From contig NZ_JAGPOX010000049.1 in assembly GCF_019038435.1 (NCBI RefSeq), positions 3 to 59,387 on the forward strand: a DNA stretch of 59,385 bases, given 5' to 3'. Below are positions 25,325 through 33,729 of the stretch, piece by piece. How positions within the stretch are numbered: position 1 is the stretch's first letter; the number at the start of each line of letters is the position of its first letter. The DNA is from Nocardia alni (GTDB taxonomy: Bacteria; Actinomycetota; Actinomycetes; Mycobacteriales; Mycobacteriaceae). The notes under the pieces are model-generated. The model searched no databases and had not been told where the DNA came from. It was given only the letters and a program-made list of their open reading frames with translations. The position numbers were made by a program, and so were the translations under genes.

Positions 25325-26919
25325 CCGCGCCGGGCTCTTCCGGGAGGAAACGGATCTGCCTCGGATCGCTCGTCGCGGTGACGATTATGATCGCGACAAC
25401 CGTTGCGGCGCTGTGTATTACACATAGCAGCGCGCGGCCCGATTCGCGCGGCACTGTGTCCTGGACCCTGACCGACTTCGATCGCGCCGAATTCGGATCC
25501 GGGGGCACGCTGTTCGCGATCGGTAGCGCCGGTTCGATCGACGAGTGGGACACCACGGGCCGTCGGCTCCTGGCAACATTCCAGGCGGAGTTGGGAAAAC
25601 GCGACACCACGCACGCCGACTGTGCCGTCGGAAATTTCGCGCTCAGCTCGCGGGCACACGTTCTCGCCGCGCGATTCGAATGCCAGGACCACAGCTCGAT
25701 ACAACTGTGGGACTATTCGACCGGACAGCCTCTCGGAACGATCGACGACGGCGTCACCGGGCAGCTCGGCCTGGCCGTCAGCCCCGACGGCGCCACGCTC
25801 GCGACGGCGGGCCATGGGGCCCTCGCACTCTGGAACATCGGCGACCGGACGCTCGCGGCACAGGCCGCGGTGCCCGGCGCCGCGAGCATCGACAGCATCG
25901 CCATCAGCCACAACGGACGGCTCGTCGCCGCGACGCTCGATCCGCCGCCGGTCGGCAACGATCACCGGAGCCGGGTGGTCGCCTGGCGGATCGACGGTCG
26001 AAACCTGTTGAGCGGCTGGATGATCGACAACGGTGACCAGCCCTTCGGCAGCATCGCATTCAATCCGGACGACCACCTGCTCGCCGTGGGCGCTTCCCGG
26101 GGCTCCGTGCTGCTCTGGAACACCTCCACCCATCATGAGGACACCCGGCTCACCAGCGCGCAATCGGCGTCCGTGAAAACCGTGGCATTCAGCGCGGACG
26201 GCTCCTCCCTGGCCGCGGCGACCGACGACCACAGGCTGCTGTGGAACGTCCAACGACATGACAACACAACGGATTCGGCTTGCAGCGCCTGTACCGCATC
26301 CGGATTCCGGGATGTGGCATTCAGCCCCGACGGAGGAATGCTGGCCTTCGCCACCGGCCGCCACATCGAGATATTTCCTTCCGGCTCGGGCCGGATGCAC
26401 TCCCTGTCCCCGATATCCACCACGCCGCCCAGCACAGCCTCGTCGACGCCCGCGATCCAGCTTCACCGGAAAAAGGACACTCCGAACGCTCGAACCCCCT
26501 CCGAGATCACCGATTTGCTCCCGCAGGCACTACGCGACAACTCCAGTTGCTCCTCGAACGGGCCGGACGTGAGTGACTCGGTCACGGTGACCTGCCTCGT
26601 TCCGGACAGTTCCCCCTTGCTGCAGGGCCTCATCTCGAGCACTCTCGAATACCGCGACAACCCAGATCACGTCGTCTTGTTCGCCTGGAAGGACGCGGAC
26701 TTCGCGGCCGATATCCCCAGCGAGATGGGCGATTCGCAATGCCGGATCACCCCTGACGCAAGTGCCGTGCTCTGCGCCAGTGAGGGACTCACACCCGGCC
26801 AATGGGGATTCGACTACGGAGACGTCGACAGTGGGTTGGTCCTACAGACCGACAATGTCTATTTCGCGACCCCCGAGAACGCGATGACCTTCCTGTCCAG
26901 AATCGGGCTCTCGCCATAG
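25321..26919 (+). CDS. Exported/anchored WD40-repeat protein 2 with C-terminal domain
   Basis: 532 residues from ATG 25321, coupled to WD40 protein 1. An N-terminal hydrophobic segment (about 12-35) is a signal peptide or anchor. Residues 45-360 contain WD40-like blades (SPDGATLATAGHGALALWNI, NPDDHLLAVGASRGSVLLWN, SADGSSLAAATDDHRLLWNV). A Ser/Thr/Pro linker near 365-385 leads to a separate C-terminal domain of about 145 residues with four or more cysteines (SCSSNGPD, VTCLVP, CRITPD, LCASEG). I do not recognise this domain. It is the last gene of the operon. Confidence 0.87.
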   Translation: MTAPGSSGRKRICLGSLVAVTIMIATTVAALCITHSSARPDSRGTVSWTLTDFDRAEFGSGGTLFAIGSAGSIDEWDTTGRRLLATFQAELGKRDTTHADCAVGNFALSSRAHVLAARFECQDHSSIQLWDYSTGQPLGTIDDGVTGQLGLAVSPDGATLATAGHGALALWNIGDRTLAAQAAVPGAASIDSIAISHNGRLVAATLDPPPVGNDHRSRVVAWRIDGRNLLSGWMIDNGDQPFGSIAFNPDDHLLAVGASRGSVLLWNTSTHHEDTRLTSAQSASVKTVAFSADGSSLAAATDDHRLLWNVQRHDNTTDSACSACTASGFRDVAFSPDGGMLAFATGRHIEIFPSGSGRMHSLSPISTTPPSTASSTPAIQLHRKKDTPNARTPSEITDLLPQALRDNSSCSSNGPDVSDSVTVTCLVPDSSPLLQGLISSTLEYRDNPDHVVLFAWKDADFAADIPSEMGDSQCRITPDASAVLCASEGLTPGQWGFDYGDVDSGLVLQTDNVYFATPENAMTFLSRIGLSP

Positions 26920-27040
26920 CAGTCGGGCCCCGCGCCCACCAATCCGCCGGGGTAGCGTGCGGCCCGATCCCGGTCGCAGACGCACAGGAGCGTCGGAGCG
27001 TGGATGCGCGACATGTAACGAAGTGATGCCGCAGTACGAA

Positions 27041-27063
27041 CTTCTTGATCAGCAGTCAAGAAG
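27041..27063. terminator. Inverted repeat between convergent genes
   Basis: CTTCTTGA and TCAAGAAG form a perfect 8-bp stem around the 7-base loop TCAGCAG. It lies between the WD40 operon and the convergent NmrA-like gene, where a bidirectional terminator would be expected. There is no clear T-run. Confidence 0.45.
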
Positions 27064-27104
27064 AGCGGGTCGGGAAACCGGTCAGCGGGGCGGGAGCCAG
27101 ATGC

Positions 27105-27941
27105 TCAGTGGAGTTGGTCGCGGGCGTACTGCGTGAACGTGGTGGGTTCACGGTTCAGCAGCCAGCGCAGGACGTTGGGGTTGCCGAGGATGCCGTAGCG
27201 GTCGTAATGGTTGGCGAGCCGGGTGAATCCGTCGATGGTGTAGTCGGGCGCGTGGTCGCCGAGCATGCCGGTGACGGACACTTGTTCGGCACGGATCGGC
27301 GTGCCTGTGACATCGGTGAGGATTGTCGCGACTTCGTGGCCGGTGAGGATGTCGGCGCCACAGAGTTCGTAGGTGGCCCAGCGGTGTTGCTGCGGATCGG
27401 ACAGGACTGTGGCGGCGACCGCGCCGACATCGGTGAGGTCGACGAACGACAGCGGCCGGTCCAGTGAGAACGGTTGGGTGAACCTGCCGGTCGCGATGCA
27501 GTCGCGCACGTGCACGTTCTGCATGTAGTGCATGGGTTGCAGGATGGTGAACGGGAGCCGGGAGGCGAGCAGGTAGCGTTCGGCGGCGAGTTTGGATTGG
27601 TGGTTGAGCAGCGGTTCGAGCTGTGGGTGGGTCACCGACATCAGCACGAAGTGTTCGATACCCACGCGTGCGGCGGCATCGATGACGTTGTGCCCCATGG
27701 TGATTTCGCGGGGGTGCATCGGTGGGCCGACGTGTACGACCGCGCTGCAGCCCGCGAGTGCGGCGGGTAATTCGTCCGGGTGGGTCATATCGGCGACGAC
27801 GGCCTCGCGGGCGCCTTCGGCGCGCACGGTGTCCGAGTGTTCGTCGGAGTGGATCAGCGCACGTACTGCGAAGCCTTCGGAGCACAGCGCGCGCAGTATG
27901 TGCCGCCCGGTGGTACCCGCGGCGGCGGTGATCGCGATCAT
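27105..27941 (-). CDS. NmrA-like NAD(P)-binding protein
   Basis: 278 residues from ATG 27941, with AGAAAGG upstream; the frame to 28025 has no supporting site. The start MIAITAAAGTTGRHILRAL is the NAD(P)-binding GxxGxxG of atypical SDRs. No Tyr-x3-Lys is apparent at the normal place, as in NmrA/HSCARG-type sensors or quinone oxidoreductase-like proteins. QSKLAAERYLLASRLPFTIL and QPMHYMQNV are typical of the group. It stands alone. The role could be redox sensing or reduction of a small substrate. Confidence 0.86.
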   Translation of the reverse strand: MIAITAAAGTTGRHILRALCSEGFAVRALIHSDEHSDTVRAEGAREAVVADMTHPDELPAALAGCSAVVHVGPPMHPREITMGHNVIDAAARVGIEHFVLMSVTHPQLEPLLNHQSKLAAERYLLASRLPFTILQPMHYMQNVHVRDCIATGRFTQPFSLDRPLSFVDLTDVGAVAATVLSDPQQHRWATYELCGADILTGHEVATILTDVTGTPIRAEQVSVTGMLGDHAPDYTIDGFTRLANHYDRYGILGNPNVLRWLLNREPTTFTQYARDQLH

Positions 27942-27973
27942 GGCATGCCTTTCTGCTACGTCGGAGACGTCCG

Positions 27974-28165
27974 GTGGGGCGTCAGGAGGTTGCGGGCCGG
28001 TACCGCGCGGAGAAAAAGTCCACACCCACCGCGCGTACCAGCGGCTCGGCGAACGGGTCGTCGATCACCACCGCCCTTCTGGTGGCTGCTGCCCTCACCG
28101 CCGCGACCGTCGTGGCGGTGGCTCCGACGCCGGCGGACAGGCCCCAGCTGTTGCGTGTCGTGTGA
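27974..28165 (+). CDS. Possible small membrane protein (63 aa)
   Basis: A GTG-started frame with a basic N-terminus, then one hydrophobic segment (ALLVAAALTAATVVAVA) and a short tail. An Ala/Val-rich stretch can arise by chance in GC-rich DNA, and no clear ribosome site fixes the start. The gap between the NmrA-like and methyltransferase genes holds nothing else. Confidence 0.25.
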   Translation: MGRQEVAGRYRAEKKSTPTARTSGSANGSSITTALLVAAALTAATVVAVAPTPADRPQLLRVV

Positions 28166-28218
28166 ATCCCTCGCTCGATCGAGTGCTGAGTGGGGGTATT
28201 CGGCTGCGATTCGGTGGG

Positions 28219-29034
28219 TCACTGGGAATGTGAGGGGTCCTGGCGGGAGAACACGGCGGTGAACGATCGCGGTCCCGGCCCGGGTGGTGAGGGCAGGAAT
28301 CGGGTTCGTATGGCTGGGCCGGCGGCGTCGGCGAGGGTTTCCAGCGCGGTGCGGCTGTAGGCGCGCAGCGCGCTGATGTAGCCGTCGTGCAGCAACGGCC
28401 GCAGTGAGGCCGAGGGCAGCACCGCCAGTCGCAGCGGCTGGCGCAGGACCGAGAAGGCCAGCAACGCCCAGGATGGGAGTCGTTGCAGGTCGATGACGAG
28501 AAATCGGGAGCCCACGCGGGTGGCTTCGGCGATCGCGCGGGCGGCGGTCGTTGGGGGCAGGTGATGGAACGCCTGCGCGAACACCACCAGGTCGTAGCTG
28601 TCGTCGGCGGCGTCGATCGCGGTGGCGTCGATGCGCTGGGTGCGTGCGCGGGGATGGTTGCCCAGTTCGCCCGTCGCGATGGCGTTCACCGATGTCGGGT
28701 CGAGGTCGCTGATGGTGACGGTCGCGCTCGAATGCAGATCGAGGATCTTCCCCGACAGTTTGCCGTGTCCGGCGCCCAGTTCCAGGATCCGCGGGTCGGG
28801 GATGTCGGAGACCACGTCCAGCGCGATGCGCGCGTTCTGCTCGTGCAGATTCATCCGGGCGCCCAGCCGGTCGAGCATCCCGATGATGTTCTGCTTGACC
28901 TCGTCGGGCGCGTCGTCGCGGTCCAGATACTCGAGTTCGTCGGTCTGCAATCGGCGATCCAGCCAGGACGCCTGGTGGCCGCCGCGTGGCATCGTGGCGA
29001 TCGACGGGCCGGACTGCTGCGCGTCGTCCGTCAC
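28219..29034 (-). CDS. Class I SAM-dependent methyltransferase
   Basis: 271 residues from GTG 29034, whose GTGA overlaps the stop of the upstream gene. The long frame to 29658 lies inside that gene and is not real. SAM motif I is ILELGAGHGKLSGKI near residue 80, with an acidic residue after the second strand (ISDLDP) and a motif DLVVFAQAFHHLPP near 150. It resembles small-molecule or quinone/lipid methyltransferases. Coupled translation with the HXXEE protein suggests the two act together, perhaps in modification of a hydrophobic compound at the membrane (inference). Confidence 0.88.
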   Translation of the reverse strand: MTDDAQQSGPSIATMPRGGHQASWLDRRLQTDELEYLDRDDAPDEVKQNIIGMLDRLGARMNLHEQNARIALDVVSDIPDPRILELGAGHGKLSGKILDLHSSATVTISDLDPTSVNAIATGELGNHPRARTQRIDATAIDAADDSYDLVVFAQAFHHLPPTTAARAIAEATRVGSRFLVIDLQRLPSWALLAFSVLRQPLRLAVLPSASLRPLLHDGYISALRAYSRTALETLADAAGPAIRTRFLPSPPGPGPRSFTAVFSRQDPSHSQ

Positions 29035-29696
29035 AGCTTCTGATCCGACGGCTGCGATGCGGCGAAGGGGCCCAGTTGGTGATCGGTGAATTCGTACGGG
29101 CTTTCCTTGTCCGCGCCGCGCACGTTGGGCAACGCCACCCCGACAGCACCGAAAAAGGCCAGGACGCCAAGGGTTTTGAGCCAGTCGCTGCGGTCGATCG
29201 GGCCCTGGGCGCGCAACGCCGACAGGTAGTTGATGCCGATCGGGAGGTGCAGCAGCGCCGCGGTCAGCGCGCCGGGGGAGTACCTGGTGTGCATCATGGC
29301 GGGCGCGAGAGCGCCGTGGGCGAACGCTTGCACGATACCCAGCAGGACTGGCGGCAGGCCCAGCCATTTGACCTTCGGAAACAGCAACGGCGGCACGTAG
29401 AGGGCGCGGAAGGAAATGTTGGCGCACATCGCCGAGTGCGCGTTGAACGGGTAGTTCTTCGGCTGGTCGCTGTGGAAGATGCCGACGTTGACCATGCCGG
29501 GGAAGTAGCCGGGGTCGACGTACTCCTCGTACTGGTGTGCGCACATCGTCATGGCGTTCATCACCGACAGGGCGCGCAGATTGGTCTGCGATTTGCGCCC
29601 GGCCAGCAGGCTCACTCCGCCCAGCGCCATCGCCTGCACTGCGGCCACCCGAGGCCAATTCTTCCGGTAGAGGTTCAACAACTCTGTCTTGTTCAC
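29031..29696 (-). CDS. HXXEE domain membrane protein
   Basis: 221 residues from GTG 29696, preceded by AAGGGAAC. It contains the diagnostic H-x-x-E-E (HQYEEY) in the first third and a second conserved block (AHGALAPAMMHTRYSPGALT), separated by hydrophobic segments, as in the HXXEE family of small integral membrane proteins. These motifs suggest a metal site and possibly an enzymatic role, but the family's function is not established. Its stop overlaps the start of the methyltransferase. Divergent from a TetR gene whose likely operator lies between. Confidence 0.85.
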   Translation of the reverse strand: MNKTELLNLYRKNWPRVAAVQAMALGGVSLLAGRKSQTNLRALSVMNAMTMCAHQYEEYVDPGYFPGMVNVGIFHSDQPKNYPFNAHSAMCANISFRALYVPPLLFPKVKWLGLPPVLLGIVQAFAHGALAPAMMHTRYSPGALTAALLHLPIGINYLSALRAQGPIDRSDWLKTLGVLAFFGAVGVALPNVRGADKESPYEFTDHQLGPFAASQPSDQKL

Positions 29697-29787
29697 GGCT
29701 CTAGTTCCCTTCTGAATGGGGCTGTCGGCGCAGGTGGATCGGTATGACACGGCAGTTACCCGATATCGAGTCAGCCAACCGCAATAG

Positions 29788-29805
29788 CGCTACACTAGCG
29801 TAGCG
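29788..29805. promoter_or_regulatory. TetR operator candidate (divergent promoter region)
   Basis: CGCTAC-ACTAGC-GTAGCG is a perfect 6-6-6 inverted repeat in the 207-bp gap between the HXXEE gene and tetR, with a further GTAGCG at about 29816. It is well placed to control both directions. Confidence 0.5.
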
Positions 29806-29903
29806 AAACGACTTCGTAGCGGAAATACGGGGCCGAGTTCAGCAGGCGAGACCAGTCGAGCAAGGCGGCCGGCAGCGAACACAGTTGGAAGGAGCAAGTC
29901 AGC

Positions 29904-30539
29904 GTGAGCCGAGTCGTCCGGGGCGCCGATATCGAGGTTGTCCGATCGCGGGGTGGTCGTCCCCTGGACAGCTCGCGTGATCCGGTTTTCCGTGAGGCAG
30001 CGCTGGCGTTGTTGGCCGAGGTGGGGTACGACCGGCTAACGATGGAGGCGGTGGCCGCGCGAACAGGTGCGGCCAAGACCACGATCTACCGGCGCTGGCC
30101 GGGCAAGGCCGAACTCGTCGTCGACGCGCTGAACGGCCTCAAGGGCGACCCCGAGATCGCCGACACCGGATCGCTGCGCCAGGACCTGCGGGCGCTGGCG
30201 GAGTCGATCACCAGCGCGGAGGGCCACTTCGGGGCCCGGATCACGATCGGCATGGTCAACGCCCTGGCCCACGACGGCGAATTACGGCAGGTGTTCGGAA
30301 ACAGGTTCATCGCGCCGCGGATGGCGGGATTCCGGACGGTGTTCGAACGTGCGGTGGCCCGAGGCGAGATGCCCGAGGGCCACGACCTGGACCTGCTGGC
30401 CGGGCTGTTCCCGGCGCTGGCCCTGCAGGAGTTGGTGAACACCGGCGAGCTGCCCGATACCCGTTACGCCTTGCGGCTCATGGACGAAGTCGTGTATTGC
30501 CTGGCCACAGCACCACCTGCACCCGATACCACCGAATGA
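29904..30539 (+). CDS. TetR family regulator of the DrrAB-type exporter
   Basis: 211 residues from GTG 29904, with AAGGAG about 9 bases upstream. The helix-turn-helix region reads FREAALALLAEVGYDRLTME, then AVAARTGAAKTTIYRRWPGK. The C-terminal domain is of the TetR_C_16-like type (an assignment by general pattern). It is directly followed, 10 bp later, by the ATPase gene and is transcribed with the exporter, so it most likely represses its own operon and perhaps the divergent HXXEE-methyltransferase pair. Confidence 0.92.
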   Translation: MSRVVRGADIEVVRSRGGRPLDSSRDPVFREAALALLAEVGYDRLTMEAVAARTGAAKTTIYRRWPGKAELVVDALNGLKGDPEIADTGSLRQDLRALAESITSAEGHFGARITIGMVNALAHDGELRQVFGNRFIAPRMAGFRTVFERAVARGEMPEGHDLDLLAGLFPALALQELVNTGELPDTRYALRLMDEVVYCLATAPPAPDTTE

Positions 30540-30549
30540 GGTGATCCAC

Positions 30550-31563
30550 ATGGACGAGGACCATGCAGGAACGATGATCCAGGCCGAGGGCCTGAGCAAA
30601 CGGTACGGACGCACACAGGCGTTGGCCGGTGTCGACTTCTCCGTACCCGCCGGCACGATCCTGGGCCTGCTGGGCCCGAACGGGGCCGGTAAAACCACCG
30701 CGGTACGGATCCTGACCACTCTGGCCCGGCCCGACTCCGGGCGGGCCACCGTGGCCGGTATCGACGTGGTCGCCCACCCCCAGCGGGTGCGCCGCCACAT
30801 CGGCGTCGCCGGCCAGGAGGCCACTCTCGACCCGCTGCTGACCGGACGCCAGAATCTCCTGATCATCGGCGAGCTCTCGGGGATGGGCCGCGCCGCGTCC
30901 CGCACCCGGGCGGCTGAACTGCTCGAGGAGTTCGACCTCGCCCAGGCCGCGGACCGGGTGTCCAAGGGCTACTCCGGCGGCATGCGCCGCCGCCTGGACA
31001 TCGCGGCCTCGCTGATGACGCGCCCGCCGGTGCTGTTCCTGGACGAACCGACCACCGGCCTGGACCCCACGGGACGTCAGCGCACGTGGGACGCGATCGG
31101 CGCGCTGCGAAAGGAGGGGGTGACGGTCCTGCTGACCACGCAATACCTCGAGGAGGCCGACGCCCTGGCCGACCGCATCGTCGTGGTCGACCACGGCGCC
31201 GTGATCGCCGAGGGAACCGCACAGGAACTCAAGGCGGCCAGCGGCACCGCGCACGTCGAACTCACCCTCACCGAACCCCACCCGGGCGCGGTCGACGCCA
31301 TCACCCCGCTGGTCAACGGGCCCGTGCACACCGGCGAGGACCCGCGGCATCTGAGCGCGAGCGTGGAGGCCACCTCGGGCTTGGCCAGCGCTCTCGTGCG
31401 CGCCTTGGACGAAGCCGGAGCCATGGTGGACAACATCGAGGTACGGCGCCCCTCCCTCGACGACGTATTCCTCGCCCTCACCGGCACGCACACCCCCGAC
31501 ACCGACGGCGGCCCAGCGCCGCGCCACGCCGGTGCGGACCACGACCTGGAGGTACGGGCATGA
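30550..31563 (+). CDS. DrrA-type ABC transporter ATP-binding protein
   Basis: 337 residues from ATG 30550 with GAGGTGAT upstream; a GTG at 30541 is also in frame. Walker A GPNGAGKTT, signature YSGGMRRRLD and Walker B VLFLDEPTTGLD are all intact, and the C-terminal domain of about 100 residues is that of the daunorubicin-resistance (DrrA) family. Overlaps the permease gene as ATGA. Likely pumps a hydrophobic drug or secondary metabolite; the inducer probably acts through the upstream TetR. Confidence 0.93.
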   Translation: MDEDHAGTMIQAEGLSKRYGRTQALAGVDFSVPAGTILGLLGPNGAGKTTAVRILTTLARPDSGRATVAGIDVVAHPQRVRRHIGVAGQEATLDPLLTGRQNLLIIGELSGMGRAASRTRAAELLEEFDLAQAADRVSKGYSGGMRRRLDIAASLMTRPPVLFLDEPTTGLDPTGRQRTWDAIGALRKEGVTVLLTTQYLEEADALADRIVVVDHGAVIAEGTAQELKAASGTAHVELTLTEPHPGAVDAITPLVNGPVHTGEDPRHLSASVEATSGLASALVRALDEAGAMVDNIEVRRPSLDDVFLALTGTHTPDTDGGPAPRHAGADHDLEVRA

Positions 31564-32417
31564 CCGCCACCGCGACCGCCACCCCGACGACCGGTCTGGA
31601 GCCGCGGCGCTCGTCGTCCGCCGTGACCGCCGCACTGTGGCACACCTGGGCCATGACCCGCCGCAACCTGATCCACATCTCCCGCGCGCCGATGCAGCTG
31701 TCGGACGTGACCATCCAGCCGCTGGTATTCACCCTGCTGTTCGTCTACATCTTCGGCAGCGGCATCCCGATTCCCGGCGGCGGACGCTACGTCGACTACG
31801 TCCTGGCCGGTGTTCTGGCGCTGAATCTCGTCAGCTCCACCACCGGCACCGCGGTCGGGCTGAGCACCGATCTGCACGAGGGCATGATGGATCGCTTCCG
31901 CACCCTGCCCATGTGGCGTTCGGCCATCCTGGTTGGCCGATCACTGGCCGACCTGCTCACCGCGGTGCTGTGCGCCCTCATCGTCGCGCTGACCGGCCTG
32001 GCTCTGGGGTGGCGCCCCGAAACCGGTGTCGCCTCGGTCATCGCGGGATTCTTGCTGATGCTGCTGTTCTCCTACGCGGTCTCCTGGATATCGGCCTGCC
32101 TGGGCCTGAACGCCGACAATCCCGAAACCGCCGCCTCGTTCGGACTCATCATGCTGCTCCCGGTGACCTTCGTCTCCAACGCGATCGTCCCCACCGCGAA
32201 CATGCCCGGCTGGCTCCGAGCGATCACCGACTGGAATCCCGTCAGTTCGGTCGTGGCCGCCACCCGCACACTCTGGGGCAACCCCAACCCATCCCGCACC
32301 ATCGGCGCCTGGCCCATGCAACACCCGATCCCCGCCTCGCTCATCTGGTCGATCGTGATCCTGGTCGTCGCGGTACCGGCGGCGATTGTGTCCTTCCGCC
32401 GCAAGACCAGCCACTGA
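31560..32417 (+). CDS. DrrB-type ABC-2 permease
   Basis: 285 residues, start ATG 31560 overlapping the ATPase stop. Six predicted helices span about 50-280. The conserved DrrB segments are visible: PLVFTLLFVYIFGSGIP near 58, GMMDRFRTLPMWRSAILVGR near 115 and FVSNAIVPTANMPGWL near 205. Membrane half of the exporter made with the preceding ATPase. Confidence 0.93.
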   Translation: MTATATATPTTGLEPRRSSSAVTAALWHTWAMTRRNLIHISRAPMQLSDVTIQPLVFTLLFVYIFGSGIPIPGGGRYVDYVLAGVLALNLVSSTTGTAVGLSTDLHEGMMDRFRTLPMWRSAILVGRSLADLLTAVLCALIVALTGLALGWRPETGVASVIAGFLLMLLFSYAVSWISACLGLNADNPETAASFGLIMLLPVTFVSNAIVPTANMPGWLRAITDWNPVSSVVAATRTLWGNPNPSRTIGAWPMQHPIPASLIWSIVILVVAVPAAIVSFRRKTSH

Positions 32418-32524
32418 CGATCAGGAGTTCACCGGCGAATCTGCGTCGTCCCGGCCACCGCACCGGGCGCCTCGCGTCGCAGGTCGTCCGGGAACGCGAA
32501 ACCGGTTGAGGTAAGGAGATTTCC

Positions 32525-33643
32525 ATGACATCTGTCCGTGTGGTGGTCGTGGGGGCGGGAATCGGCGGCCTCACCGCTGCCGTGGCGTTGCGATCGGTCG
32601 GTGCGCAGGTCGAGGTATTCGAGCAGGCCGCCGAGCTGGGCGAGGTCGGGGCCGGCGTAGCGCTGATACCCTCCAGCCTGCGGGTGCTGGGGCGGCTCGG
32701 TCTCGAGCCGGAACTGTCCCGGCTCGCAGCGCCGGTCGACAAACTCTGGGTCCGTGGCCCCGAGGGAACGATCCTGCGCCAGCAGGACATGGGCCCCCGC
32801 GGTACGGCGGGCATGTATCGCCCCGATCTCGTCGAGATACTCGCCGCGGCCCTTCCCGACGGCGTCGTCCACAGCGGTCATCGATGCACCGGCTTCGGCC
32901 AGGACGAACACTCGGCACACGTGAGCTTCGACAACGGCGCGCACGCGAGCGCCGACCTCGTCGTCGCCGCGGACGGTATCCATTCGGTACTGCAACGCCA
33001 CGTCGTGCAACCGCAGCCGCCGGTATTCTCCGGCCGGATCGCCTACCGCGGAGTGCTGCCCGCGGCGAAAATCCCCGGCTGGCCGCGATACGACGGCTGC
33101 ATGTGGAACAGCCCCGGCAAGAACTTCCTCACCTTCCCCGTCCACGCGGGCGAACTGCGCAACTTCGTCGGATTCCTGCCCGCCGATACCGCGATGCGCG
33201 AATCCTGGTCCGCCCCCGGCACTCCCGCCGCACTCGCCGCCGAATTCGCCGACTGGGACCCGAAACTGAGCGAACTGCTCGCCCAGATCGAGACCACATT
33301 CCGATGGGGACTCTACGACCACGACCCGCTGCCCCGCTGGAGCCGCGGCCGCCTCACACTTCTGGGCGACGCGGCACACGCCATGCTCCCCCACATGGGG
33401 CAAGGAGCCAACCAAGCCATCGAAGACGCCATCGCACTGGCCACCCTGACACGGGACATCCCCGCCGCCGGCATCCCCGAAGCGCTGACCCGCTACGAAC
33501 AACTACGACGTCCCCGCACCACACTCATCCAACAAGGCTCCCGAACCAACGGACAACGACTGGACACAGGAGAAAGGCTCGACACCCCGCCACCCATCCT
33601 CACCGACTACGACATCCAAGCCGAAGCCGAAGCCTTGCGCTGA
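32525..33643 (+). CDS. FAD-dependent monooxygenase (salicylate hydroxylase-like)
   Basis: 372 residues, AAGGAG before the ATG. The FAD motif GAGIGG opens the protein; the DG motif (ADGIHSVLQ) lies near 152 and GDAAHAMLPHMGQGANQAIE near 280. These are the three fingerprints of class A flavoprotein aromatic hydroxylases. NAD(P)H and oxygen are used to hydroxylate an aromatic or related substrate. It follows the DrrAB exporter by 107 bp and could be on the same transcript, which would suggest oxidative modification as well as export of a toxic compound (inference). Confidence 0.92.
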   Translation: MTSVRVVVVGAGIGGLTAAVALRSVGAQVEVFEQAAELGEVGAGVALIPSSLRVLGRLGLEPELSRLAAPVDKLWVRGPEGTILRQQDMGPRGTAGMYRPDLVEILAAALPDGVVHSGHRCTGFGQDEHSAHVSFDNGAHASADLVVAADGIHSVLQRHVVQPQPPVFSGRIAYRGVLPAAKIPGWPRYDGCMWNSPGKNFLTFPVHAGELRNFVGFLPADTAMRESWSAPGTPAALAAEFADWDPKLSELLAQIETTFRWGLYDHDPLPRWSRGRLTLLGDAAHAMLPHMGQGANQAIEDAIALATLTRDIPAAGIPEALTRYEQLRRPRTTLIQQGSRTNGQRLDTGERLDTPPPILTDYDIQAEAEALR

Positions 33644-33729
33644 CCAGGTGTCCCGCACCGTGCGAGGCAGTGCTGTTCGTGCCATCGGCCCGGCGGTTGT
33701 TTCCGGACGCTGCAGCGGTGAGGCAGTTG

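Noticed and set aside
25150..26466. 438-codon minus-strand frame
   Set aside because: Antisense shadow of the second WD40 gene; composition is Arg/Gly-rich with no motif.
27956..29170. 404-codon minus-strand frame overlapping the methyltransferase
   Set aside because: Runs in another frame through the methyltransferase and HXXEE genes; both of those carry family motifs, this does not.
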